Source of the DNA: Treponema sp.
GTDB taxonomy: Bacteria; Spirochaetota; Spirochaetia; Treponematales; Breznakiellaceae
Length of the DNA stretch: 16,699 bases
Direction: 5' to 3'
Assembly: GCA_031284195.1 (NCBI GenBank)
Contig: JAITAI010000073.1
Coordinates: 1-16,699, forward strand
The number at the start of each line of letters is the position of its first letter. The first letter of the stretch is position 1. The notes beneath the pieces are model-generated. The model was given only the letters and a program-made list of their open reading frames with translations. It had not been told where the DNA came from and searched no databases. Shown here piece after piece: positions 1 to 7,084 of the stretch. Made by a program: the position numbers and the translations under genes.

Positions 1-650
1 GGCACAGAACCCGCCAAAATATCGAGTTCCTCGCCGGTGATGTATTCAGACATCTTCTTGTTGTCCCAATCCTGGGACAAGTGGGGAAGCAAATCAGTAA
101 TAACAAACACCGGATCATCCTCATCTTCCCCCACACAGATCGTTTGCTTTGCGCCGTCCTTCCCAAAAATCACCCCGTGCAGCGCGAGCGGCACCGTGGG
201 CCATTGCCATTTTTTGATACCGCCGTAATAGTGCGTATCAAACAATACAAAGTCAGTGTCTTCGTATATTGGATTGGTTTTCAAATCAATACGCGGCGAA
301 TCAAGATGAGCGCCTACAATCGCAGCGCCTTCAGAAAGGGGCTTTTTTCCCAGAACCGCAAAGTTCAGCGCCTTTCCGTGGATATTTTGATACACCTTCG
401 TACCCGGCGCCAGTTTGTCTTTTGAGGCCAGAGCGTCCTGAATATCGATAAAACCGGCTTTCCGCAAACGCTCAATCGTCTGTACCGTCAGTTCCCGTTC
501 CGTTTTACCTGTGTTCAAGAAAACCTTATAGGTACACGCAAACTCTTCAACTGCTTTTAAGTCCGTGTCGCTTATCGTTTCCCATGCATTTTTAATCTTG
601 AACCCCAACTTTTCACCGAGCATCTGCCCTTCTGTTTTTTCTTCAGCCAT
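1..650 (-). CDS. M18-family aminopeptidase, N-terminal part (cut by window edge)
   Basis: Metal-dependent exopeptidase of the M18 family (aminopeptidase I / aspartyl aminopeptidase type), which removes N-terminal residues from peptides in the cytoplasm. The 216 visible residues include GAHLDSPRIDLK, whose His is expected to be a zinc ligand of this family, then YEDTDFVLFDTHYYGGIKKW and a VFVITDLLPHLS segment, in the order known from clostridial M18 enzymes. The family is usually around 450-470 residues, so about half is present; the frame is open to the window edge with no lesion. Two adjacent ATG codons are possible starts (653 and 650). The AGGAG Shine-Dalgarno lies 6 nt before the second and only 3 nt before the first, so I prefer 650. 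It is transcribed from its own promoter at 704-732, and an insertion sequence ends just beyond that promoter. The family is clear from the motifs; exact substrate preference is unknown. Confidence 0.9.
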   Translation of the reverse strand, partial: MAEEKTEGQMLGEKLGFKIKNAWETISDTDLKAVEEFACTYKVFLNTGKTERELTVQTIERLRKAGFIDIQDALASKDKLAPGTKVYQNIHGKALNFAVLGKKPLSEGAAIVGAHLDSPRIDLKTNPIYEDTDFVLFDTHYYGGIKKWQWPTVPLALHGVIFGKDGAKQTICVGEDEDDPVFVITDLLPHLSQDWDNKKMSEYITGEELDILAGSV

Positions 651-703
651 CATGAGCTCCTCCCGTTCTGTAACCGGTCTAAAACCGGAATCATAATTCT
701 AGC

Positions 704-732
704 ATAATATAATAATCAGTTATGAATAACAA
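704..732 (-). promoter_or_regulatory. Sigma-70-like promoter of the M18 aminopeptidase gene
   Basis: Read on the minus strand, TTGTTA (727-732) is followed after exactly 17 bp by TATTAT (704-709), about 50 bp upstream of the aminopeptidase start. The leader contains a small CCGGT-TTTAG-ACCGG hairpin (674-688). The terminal repeat of the ISAs1-like element begins only 10 bp upstream of the -35 box, so the insertion stopped just short of this promoter. Confidence 0.5.
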
Positions 733-742
733 GCGGGTGCAG

Positions 743-761
743 CAGGACCAACGCATATAAA
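743..761 (+). repeat. Left terminal inverted repeat of the ISAs1-like element
   Basis: CAGGACCAACGCATATAAA. It pairs with the reverse complement of 1883-1902, differing by one gap and a few transitions. Confidence 0.65.
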
Positions 762-808
762 AAAGGAAAAAGAAGGCAGACTTGGCATGGTTTTCTTGGA
801 TGAGAACC

Positions 809-1843
809 ATGGAACAGCCACTTTTGTTCATCATAACCTATTTTTCGGTCATACAGAACCTCCGGATAGAGCGAAACAGACTGTACCCGCCAAGGAAGTC
901 ATGGTCATAACCATTCCGGCAGGCATTGTCATGGCTCAAGACAGGGAAGACATCGAGCGATACGGAAAAGTAAAGCAAGCTTGGCTCAGCCGATTTCTGA
1001 AATGGGAACATGGTATTCCGTATCATGATGTGTACCAGTAAGTGATGAACCGGATAGCACCTGAATCGGTTGAGCAGTATTTTATGAATTGGGTACAGGC
1101 TATCAAACAGAAGTACGAGCGGGAAATTATCGTGATAGACGGGAAGACAGTCCAGGGACACTTCAAAGGGAGAGAGGGCACTGCATATCGTGAGTGCGTG
1201 AGTGACGGAGAACCGGCTGGGGGAGCGAGGACGGTGAAGACAGAGGAAAAGAGTAAGGGAAACGAAGTTTCCACAATCATGGTGATACCGACCTTATTGA
1301 AGAAATTGGTCTTGGAAGGCTGTATCGTAATCATAGATACGGTGGACTAAAGTCCGAGGGGTACCAATACAAAATAGCCAACCAAGTGGTGAAAAGAAGG
1401 CGGATTACCTTTTTTCCTTGAAGGAGAATCAGGAAACACGGTACGAGGACGTGAAAGAGTACTTTGAAGACCGGGATTATGCGGTCAGCGACGATGAGGG
1501 CTGGCTGCTAGAGCGGCATCCAAATTGGAAAAGTATACAGAACAGTGGAATCGAACGGGGAGGTTATGGTGGAACGGCGTCTTTTTATATCCAGCCTACT
1601 GGCTGACACGGAACAATGTGCCTGAACTGTTCTGGAACATGGGAGTAAGAAAACTCGTTACCTTATGTGCTTGATGTAGCGTTTGGGGGAAGATGGTTCG
1701 CGGTTGCAGAAGGATAAAGGGCTGGAAAACATGGCTGTCTTGAGGAAACTGGCATTGACGGTGCCCGAGCAGACACAGAAACGAAGAGCAGCAGCATTGG
1801 GTTGAGGAAACAGATGATGGGGTCGAATGAATATCTTGAGTGA
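809..1843 (+). pseudogene. ISAs1-family transposase, multiply disrupted
   Basis: Read across frames, the relic covers nearly a full DDE transposase (about 345 codons; the family is about 350-380 residues). Recognisable blocks in order: YFSVIQNLRIERNRLYPP from the ATG at 809; EDIERYGKVKQAWLSRFLKW; the IVIDGKTVQGH block with the first catalytic Asp (about 1130-1160); IVIIDTVD with the second (about 1325-1347); ADYLFSLKENQETRYEDVK (1400 on); and VLDVAFGEDGSRLQK...GLENMAVLRKLAL (1669 on). Lesions: frameshift near 880-890, TAA at 1039-1041, TAA at 1348-1350, frameshifts near 1351-1362 and 1390-1400, further shifts or stops between 1570 and 1690, and a stop near 1805. The number of independent lesions points to long neutral decay. 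Family assignment rests on the motif order and the CAGG-type ends. Confidence 0.82.
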
Positions 1844-1882
1844 TTGCTTTTTCAATCCCCCTTTGCCTTCGGTTCAGGGTAA

Positions 1883-1902
1883 TTTATATACGCTGGGCCC
1901 TG
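1883..1902 (-). repeat. Right terminal inverted repeat of the ISAs1-like element
   Basis: On the minus strand this reads CAGGGCCCAGCGTATATAAA and matches the left end at 743-761. It lies 40 bp after the decayed transposase end, a normal distance for the family. Confidence 0.65.
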
Positions 1903-2656
1903 GCGGCCGCAGTGCCTCTCCCAGGATAAATACATAGAAACCTTTGAAATAGTGGCGATGACGGGTCCTCATCTTTTCTTTAAGATCGATGAAGTCCCGC
2001 AAAACATGAGGCTTATTTTCCAGAACAGAATCACTATGGGTTTTATCGGGCTGAAGCGCTTCCTGGTCAATCTCCGCTCCTGCAGAATGAGTCGGACCTT
2101 TGCAGCCTGCAACTAATGTTATCCTTTATGGGCCTGGGGAGGAAGTTTGGGCAGCCTCCTATTGTGATACACTCATCACCCAGGTCATGATACCATGTCC
2201 CCATGATCCGAGGAAAAGGGAGACTACCCTATACCTCCTATTCCCACTGGCAACCCTATCTCAACCCCCAAGGGCCGGCGAATTCATCTTGGAAAAGTAT
2301 CTGATCCCTCTGGTAAGCCGGGTCATCCACCAGATGCCTAGCACCTAACTACTCAGGAACTACCAGGCAGGCGGTGGGGCCAGTATCATCCTGAAATCCT
2401 GACCCAAGTAGCCGTTTATATCTCTAGGAACAAGAGAGGTTCATTACGGATGTGGGTAAAAACACTGCAAGGAGCATAGCATCTTTATGAGGCGCCGGGG
2501 ACAACGGCCTGCTTGCAAGACCCTGAATCAACTGCGGGGGAGGTATTTAACGGGATCATGGAAGCAATATGGATGGTGGCAGTGGCCGTCAGACTACTTC
2601 AATCGAAGGGGTATAGCAAGCGGGAGCAGTAGGGTATAGATGGGAGGAACTACACA
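1903..2656. other. Gene-free stretch between two insertion-sequence relics
   Basis: No intact gene is supported in these 754 bp. Open stretches exist in several frames, for example 2100-2348 (plus) and 2354-2632 (plus, broken by a TAG at 2477-2479). None has a convincing ribosome binding site or a family match that I recognise. The second reads protein-like (GQYHPEILTQVAVYISRNK at its start, then a GEVFNGIMEAIWMVAVAVRLL segment) and may be debris of an unidentified gene. Confidence 0.4.
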
Positions 2657-3204
2657 TCAGGTGACCTGAACGTAGACCCTGCCTGAGTTTCGTTTTTTAC
2701 ACCGACGACTAGGGTCTTGTCTGTACCACTTCCCCATTTTTTGGGTAGTTTTTCCGATGGGATGACCGTGCCGTCGGCATCGAACTTGACATTTTCCCTT
2801 TTCGGTTTTCCCCCAGGTAGGTTTCGTCGATTTCTACCAGAACGCTGAACACCTTCGACCGGTTGGTATTATCCATAGCGGTTCTAATCTGCTGGAGCAT
2901 CCGCTATTTCGTCTTGTAATGTAACTGGTAGGCGGAGATTCCTTTTTGCCATTCAGGAAGAGGTGCGCATAGAATAACTTGACCAGGCTCGTAGTTGATT
3001 TCTCGAAAATTGTACCGCAGAAAGGAAAGAACGAGTTATTGCAGTTCTTGTAATGACAAACGCTGACCCGCTTCTTGAAACGGTAACTCTTTACCTTCGC
3101 GCCACTAGGGGGCAGATCAGAATATCGTTGTAACAGAGGTGTAAGAAGTAATCGACAGCCGCTTTTTCGGTCGGAAACATTCGGTTACCTTCAAGAAAGG
3201 TCAT
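2657..3204 (-). pseudogene. IS1595/ISXO2-like transposase, truncated and frameshifted
   Basis: Read from the ATG at 3204 leftward across frames: MTFLEGNRMFPTEKAAVDYF, ICP-SGAKVKSYRFKKRVSVCHYKNC (remnant of the N-terminal zinc ribbon, one CxxC pair damaged), GTIFEKSTTSLVKLFYAHLFLN, RMLQQIRTAMDNTNRSKVF, then VEIDETYLGENRKGK with the first catalytic Asp of the ISXO2-like domain, then KLPKKWGSGTDKTLVVGVKNE and a final VYVQVT. Lesions: frameshift near 3112-3118, frameshift near 2938-2948, TAG at 2904-2906, frameshift near 2790-2797, frameshift near 2672-2685. The homology stops at about 2657, so roughly the C-terminal 40% of a typical 300-residue transposase, including the later catalytic residues, is missing. 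No terminal repeats were found. Confidence 0.8.
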
Positions 3205-3566
3205 TCGGTAATCTCCCACGGAGCATGTAAGAAAGCACGGGAAAGTTCCGTCATAGTTGGTGATAATTTTTAAGAACCAGTGAAAAATCTTGAAGACTGC
3301 ATAGAGCCCTAGGTAAAGAGAGGGAAAGTCAGGCGGGAAGATGGTCAAGGTATCCGGATGTCGGTTTTAGAAAAGGGATGAATAAAAATACGACAGATTG
3401 TAAATAGTTTACTAGATTAGTAATGGACAGCCGGGTGGGTTATTCGGGTATATGTGAAAGGATAATTGCGTAAATCTTTATATTATAAAGAATTATAGCC
3501 ATTTGTCCCACCTTTGAAGCTATTTTCAGTCCTCTTTACCAAACCTAAAGCAAAAAATTTGAAGTT

Positions 3567-3670
3567 AAGTCTCTGCAGGATAAAAAGTTAAAGCTACTTA
3601 AAGGATATGGCCGCAATTCTCGGTTTTCTTTCATTTTCTCTTAATTTTTCTCGTTTTTTTGCAGAGACTT
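3567..3670. repeat. 11-bp perfect inverted repeat pair enclosing 82 bp
   Basis: AAGTCTCTGCA at 3567-3577 is exactly inverted as TGCAGAGACTT at 3660-3670. The interior is AT-rich, with runs of T on the right side. The arrangement resembles the ends of a very small non-autonomous element, but no coding content and no clear target duplication are visible. It could also be two ends of different vanished elements. Confidence 0.45.
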
Positions 3671-4278
3671 TATCGTGGTTTGGTCTTTATTCTGTATAGA
3701 TTTATTGAACTTTCGGACCTCTAGTACTATTCCTATCTTAAGTGATACCCCACAGCGAAATCCCCCGAACATCCGCTCGGGATATCGTGGAGATACCTGA
3801 TAGCGGAAATACGAACAGGAGGAATAGAATTTCCTTCAGCGGGACCAACGGCTACGTCATTATCGAGGGTCATGATTATTCTGCGGTACCTATGCTATTT
3901 TCCCCTACTTCGTTGCCCCAATCCAGGGAAGGGTCTTCCTGTATCATCTCTCCAGAAAAACCTACGATGCCGGGCCAATCCCGAGGGGTACCCTTACCTC
4001 CGGATCCCTGCCTCCTGTAAACGGCTCCTCGTTCTTCTCGGTTCTTCCCTAAGCCCGGCGTCTTTCTTTGTACGTACCCATATCTGGATAAAACCGCTCA
4101 GGCGTAGTAGTGGTGATTGGTAGACTATGTTTCAGGAGTCGTCGAAGCAATCTCAGACTCCAGGGATTCCTTGGAAAAGGCAGGGAAGAAGCCGGTCTTT
4201 ACGGTTCATCAGAAACCCTAGAATAGGCAGGACAGGTCAGAGGCGCCTGTTTTTCGCCTGAGCAGTTCTGTATGTAGA

Positions 4279-4303
4279 GGACCGCCGGTCCCGGCGTTGC
4301 CGG
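4279..4303 (-). terminator. GC hairpins directly after parE, possible transcript end
   Basis: Directly after the parE stop codon on the minus strand lies CCGGC-AAC-GCCGG (4291-4303), overlapping by one base a second hairpin GGACC-GGC-GGTCC (4279-4291). There is no T-run behind them, so a classical intrinsic terminator is not shown; they may only mark or protect the 3' end. Confidence 0.35.
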
Positions 4304-4304
4304 A

Positions 4305-6215
4305 TTAGCGTTCATTCACCAGGTTTTTCATGATGTACTCCCGCCGTTCAGGGGTGTTCTTACCCATGTAAAAGCTCAAGACCTGGGGAACCGCTTTGAG
4401 GGTCTGCACTGCTACCGGAACTAGGCGCATATCCGGTCCGATGAATTGGCCGAATTCCTTGGGGCTGATTTCCCCTAAGCCCTTGAACCGGGTAACTTCG
4501 CTCTGGTTTCCCAGGGCCTGCACTGCCTCGTTTCGTTCCTTTTCAGTATAGCAATACCGGGTTTCCTTCTTGGTCCGTACCCGGAAAAGGGGGGTCTCCA
4601 GAATATAGACCCTACCGGAGTTGACCAGTTCCTCGAAGTAGGAGAGGAAAAAGGTAAGGAGCAGATTGCGAATATGAAAGCCGTCGAAGTCCGCATCAGT
4701 GGCAATAACAATACGGGCGTACCGGAGGGAACTGGAACCGTTTTCAATCCCCAGGGCCATCATCATATTGTAGAGTTCCTCGTTCTTGTAGATCGCCGCT
4801 CGTTTCTTGCTGTACATGTTTTCAGGCTTGCCCCGGAGGGAGAATAGCGCCTGGGTCATCACATCCCTGCTGGAAACCATAGAACCTGCAGCGGAATCCC
4901 CCTCGGTAATGAAAATCGTGGAGGAGGTCCCCTTTTCCCCGTCCTCCAGGTGGTACTTACAGTCCTTGAGTTTGGGAATTTTCAGGGCAATCTTCTTGGC
5001 CGCTTCCCGGGCTTCTTTCTTAACCTCGTTCAATTCGGTTCTCAGGCTTTCGTTGGCGATGATCTTCTGTTCCAGCTTTTTACTCGCCTCAGGATGCTTG
5101 TGGAGCCAGTCTTCCACTGCGGCTTTGACTTCCTGGACCACCCAGGCCCGAATATCCGTGTTGCCCAGCTTGTTTTTGGTTTGGCTTTCAAAGATGGGGT
5201 TTTGCAGTTTAATAGCCACTGCGGCGCTCGTCCCTTCCCGGATATCTTCGCTGCGGTACTCCTTCTTGCAATAGGCTTGAATCCCCTTGAGGAAACCCTC
5301 CTTAAAGGCTGAAAGATGGGTACCTCCGTCACTGGTGTATTGGCCGTTGACAAAGGAAAAATACCCTTCCCCGTAGTTAGCGGTATGGGTAAAGGCGAAC
5401 TCAATCCGTTCACCCTGGTAGTACCCAATGGGATAGAGGCCCCCTTCTCCAATCTCTTCGGTGAGCAGGTCAAACAGCCCCCCCGAAGACAGGTAGGCTT
5501 TGCCGTTCAGGAAGAGGGTCAGCCCCCGGTTAAGGTACGCGTAATGCTGGATCCGCCGTTCAATGAATTCCTGATTGAAGGCGTAATTCCCGAAGATTTC
5601 CTTATCTGGGGTAAACTCCACCAGGGTGCCGTTCGGCTCAGAGGTTTTGAGCTTCCCCTTCTTGATCTCTTTGATGAGGACCCCCCGTTCAAAGACCGCT
5701 TCTGCATAGGCCCCCTCCCGGATAGAACGGACCCGAAAAAAGGAAGACAGGGAGTTGACCGCCTTGGTCCCCACCCCATTGAGACCCACGGAAAATTGAA
5801 ACACCTCATCGTTGTATTTAGCCCCGGTATTGATCACTGAGACACATTCCACCAGCTTACCCAGGGGAATTCCCCGGCCAAAATCCCGAACCTTCACCGC
5901 GCTCTTGCCTGCGGATAAGCCCGGAGTAGGTTCTATCTGTACTTCCACTTCAATACGGTTTCCATTTCCCATAATGTATTCGTCAATGCCGTTATCAATG
6001 ATTTCCTTGAGGAGCACGTAGATTCCGTCGTCGGGGTGCGAGCCATCCCCTAGGCGTCCGATATACATACCGGTCCGCAGGCGTATATGTTCCAAAGAAG
6101 ATAGGGTCTTTATCTTGGATTCATCGTATACTCGGGAAGCTGCTGGTCTTGCCAGCTCTTTAAGGGCTGCCTTAGGGGGCTTTTTAACTAGTTTTTGTTC
6201 TGGTTTCGCTTGCAT
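4305..6215 (-). CDS. parE: DNA topoisomerase IV subunit B (ParE-type)
   Basis: ATPase subunit of a type IIA topoisomerase; with its partner (ParC/GyrA type) it passes one DNA duplex through another to decatenate and relax chromosomes. The 636 residues match the normal family length. Visible motifs: GHKL ATPase N-box with E71 and N75 (KEIIDNGIDEY), DFGRGIP (111-117), GLNGVGTK (144-151), QTKNKLG (345-351), the TOPRIM acidic EGDSAAGS (438-445) and DADFDG (507-512), and RFKGLGE (577-582). The opening EHIRLRTGMYIGRLGDGSHP with a DDGIYVLLKE segment resembles Bacteroidetes-type ParE more than GyrB. About 30 Lys/Ala-rich residues precede the fold. The start at 6215 has only a weak Shine-Dalgarno, but no other in-frame start was found upstream. 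No parC/gyrA gene is adjacent: downstream lies decayed sequence. ParE versus a second GyrB cannot be fully settled from one gene. Confidence 0.88.
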   Translation of the reverse strand: MQAKPEQKLVKKPPKAALKELARPAASRVYDESKIKTLSSLEHIRLRTGMYIGRLGDGSHPDDGIYVLLKEIIDNGIDEYIMGNGNRIEVEVQIEPTPGLSAGKSAVKVRDFGRGIPLGKLVECVSVINTGAKYNDEVFQFSVGLNGVGTKAVNSLSSFFRVRSIREGAYAEAVFERGVLIKEIKKGKLKTSEPNGTLVEFTPDKEIFGNYAFNQEFIERRIQHYAYLNRGLTLFLNGKAYLSSGGLFDLLTEEIGEGGLYPIGYYQGERIEFAFTHTANYGEGYFSFVNGQYTSDGGTHLSAFKEGFLKGIQAYCKKEYRSEDIREGTSAAVAIKLQNPIFESQTKNKLGNTDIRAWVVQEVKAAVEDWLHKHPEASKKLEQKIIANESLRTELNEVKKEAREAAKKIALKIPKLKDCKYHLEDGEKGTSSTIFITEGDSAAGSMVSSRDVMTQALFSLRGKPENMYSKKRAAIYKNEELYNMMMALGIENGSSSLRYARIVIATDADFDGFHIRNLLLTFFLSYFEELVNSGRVYILETPLFRVRTKKETRYCYTEKERNEAVQALGNQSEVTRFKGLGEISPKEFGQFIGPDMRLVPVAVQTLKAVPQVLSFYMGKNTPERREYIMKNLVNER

Positions 6216-6396
6216 AAGTTTATCATACTCATTTTGGGGGATAGGAGACTACCGGGAAGAATCCGAGGATTTTCTTAATCTATTGGCTTTCAAGTCCATT
6301 ACTCCCGGTCTATCTGCTTACCGGCGCAAAGACAAGCTAGGGCTATCCAATCGGATACTCTACGAAACGGCTTTCTCTTTGTGGTTGATTACCCCT

Positions 6397-6819
6397 TTAT
6401 CCAGCAGGATAAATCGTGAGATAACCCTTGAGATGGCTGAAGTGATTGAGCTTTATATCTGCCAGTTCCATCTTTATGACGGAAATTTCCTCTCTGGTTT
6501 CCACTCGCAATCCATCAATTTCTCCTTTGATTCCGCCGATCTCCCCCTTGATTCCGTCAATCTCTCCTTTAATTCCATCGATCTTTACATTCAAGGTATC
6601 AAACCGTCCATCCATGGAACGGCTTAGCTTTACCTCCAAGGCGTCAAACCGTTCATCTAGGGAACTACTCAACTTCTGCGAAAAACCGCGTCTAAAAAAT
6701 TCCACGCCGTACTTACCAAAACCGGTTAAAATAAGCACTGTTGCGCCCATACCTATCAAGTTCAGGGCCACTGGCGGGAGCCGGTTTATGATGTGGTCTA
6801 CTATATCCCATAGGGTCAT
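6397..6819 (-). CDS. Small membrane-anchored coiled-coil protein, unknown function
   Basis: 140 residues that I do not recognise as a named family. Residues 16-36 (PVALNLIGMGATVLILTGFG) form one hydrophobic segment, probably a membrane anchor. From about residue 52 to 125 the chain is strongly heptad-patterned: two SxxxDxRFDxLxVK-like blocks, then four near-identical heptads, V-K-IDGIK, GEIDGIK, GEIGGIK, GEIDGLR (78-105). This predicts a long oligomeric coiled coil. The heptads are also repeated at DNA level as 21-bp units (about 6505-6585), so copy number may vary between strains. The start at 6819 has AAGGA about 10 nt upstream. It may form a unit of its own between parE and the sugar operon; a palindrome lies 37 bp upstream of the start codon. 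A structural or tethering role is conceivable but not shown. Confidence 0.7.
   Translation of the reverse strand: MTLWDIVDHIINRLPPVALNLIGMGATVLILTGFGKYGVEFFRRGFSQKLSSSLDERFDALEVKLSRSMDGRFDTLNVKIDGIKGEIDGIKGEIGGIKGEIDGLRVETREEISVIKMELADIKLNHFSHLKGYLTIYPAG
6505..6585 (-). repeat. 21-bp tandem repeats coding for coiled-coil heptads
   Basis: Three to four imperfect 21-bp units, each with a core like CTTTGATTCC on the plus strand, encode the GEIDGIK-type heptads of the coiled-coil protein. Confidence 0.6.
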
Positions 6820-6834
6820 ATCAATACGTTCCTT

Positions 6835-6862
6835 ATATTACCGTAGGATGCGGCAGTTTCAA
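6835..6862 (-). promoter_or_regulatory. Possible promoter overlapping the palindrome
   Basis: On the minus strand TTGAAA (6857-6862) is followed after 16 bp by TAATAT (6835-6840). The -35 box would lie inside the palindrome at 6856-6880. Against it: the Shine-Dalgarno AAGGA (6830-6834) touches the -10 box, so a transcript starting 6-8 nt downstream would lack it. The call is therefore weak. Confidence 0.25.
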
Positions 6863-6880
6863 AATGGGACATTTTGAAAC
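6856..6880. repeat. Perfect 11-bp palindrome, candidate operator or dispersed repeat
   Basis: GTTTCAAAATG and CATTTTGAAAC flank a 3-nt spacer (GGA). Lacking a T-run on either side, it is not a typical terminator. Its position 37 bp upstream of the coiled-coil gene fits an operator; a genome-wide repeat unit is the alternative. Confidence 0.5.
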
Positions 6881-7036
6881 AACCGCTGACACTTAGGAGG
6901 TTTACTGCTTCTTAACAACAGACCAAAGTTCTACAAGAAAAGGGCCTGCAGGCTTGATCGGACTGAAAAACCCTCCACGCCCCGGAACTTTGCTTCAGAA
7001 TGCCTCCAACCCTGCTGCCTTACTTCGATTACTACC

Positions 7037-7072
7037 GGACCGCACGGTTTCACCCAAGAAACGCTGCGGTCC
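7037..7072 (-). terminator. Hairpin after the sugar-permease gene
   Basis: GGACCGCA (7037-7044) pairs with TGCGGTCC (7065-7072), and inside it GTTTC pairs with GAAAC around a small loop. It lies 12 bp beyond the mmsB stop codon on the minus strand, where the operon should end. On the minus strand no T-run follows, so it may act as a 3'-end stabiliser or a factor-dependent terminator. Confidence 0.4.
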
Positions 7073-7084
7073 CCTTTTGTACTA

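Larger units (their letters stand above)
743..1902 (+). mobile_element. Degenerate ISAs1-family insertion sequence with both ends visible
   Basis: The element is about 1160 bp, slightly short of the usual 1.2-1.4 kb of the family. It is bounded by imperfect inverted repeats that start with CAGG, as expected for ISAs1: left end 743-761, right end 1883-1902. They match over about 17 of 20 positions with one gap and the differences are mostly transitions. The interior is a transposase relic (809-1843). The flanks 735-742 (GGGTGCAG) and 1905-1912 (GGCCGCAG) agree at 6 of 8 positions and may be a decayed 8-bp target duplication, but this requires shifting the right boundary by two bases, so it is uncertain. 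The element cannot supply its own transposase. Confidence 0.75.
3205..4304. other. Decayed, partly AT-rich non-coding stretch
   Basis: No intact gene is supported in these 1.1 kb. 3360-3740 is clearly more AT-rich than its surroundings and holds an AT palindrome (CTTTATA-T-TATAAAG, 3476-3490) and the inverted repeat listed separately. 3742-4250 has short open stretches in all plus frames; one segment (about 3840-3900, NGYVIIEGHDYSAVP) faintly recalls the C-terminal part of IS21 IstA transposases, but I could not follow it further without choosing frames freely. I treat the stretch as further mobile-element debris of unknown type. Confidence 0.45.

Noticed and set aside
2100..2348. 82-codon plus-strand frame in the gene-free stretch
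   Set aside because: No ribosome site, no recognisable family, surrounded by decayed sequence.
3091..3348. 85-codon minus-strand frame reaching into the IS1595 relic
   Set aside because: Only its second half (from the Met at 3204) belongs to the transposase; the upstream part is read-through of non-coding sequence, and the frame ends at a frameshift.
3476..3490. AT palindrome CTTTATA-T-TATAAAG
   Set aside because: Short and wholly A/T apart from its ends, in an AT-rich tract with no adjacent gene; not enough to call an operator or terminator.
4807..5840. Plus-strand frames opposite parE (up to 174 codons)
   Set aside because: Antisense to an intact topoisomerase gene and without recognisable domains.
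6115..6627. 170-codon plus-strand frame across the parE start and the coiled-coil gene
   Set aside because: It overlaps both genes on the opposite strand. The central, otherwise gene-free part (6216-6396) reads somewhat protein-like but has no start signal and no family match; the minus-strand coiled-coil gene is better supported.
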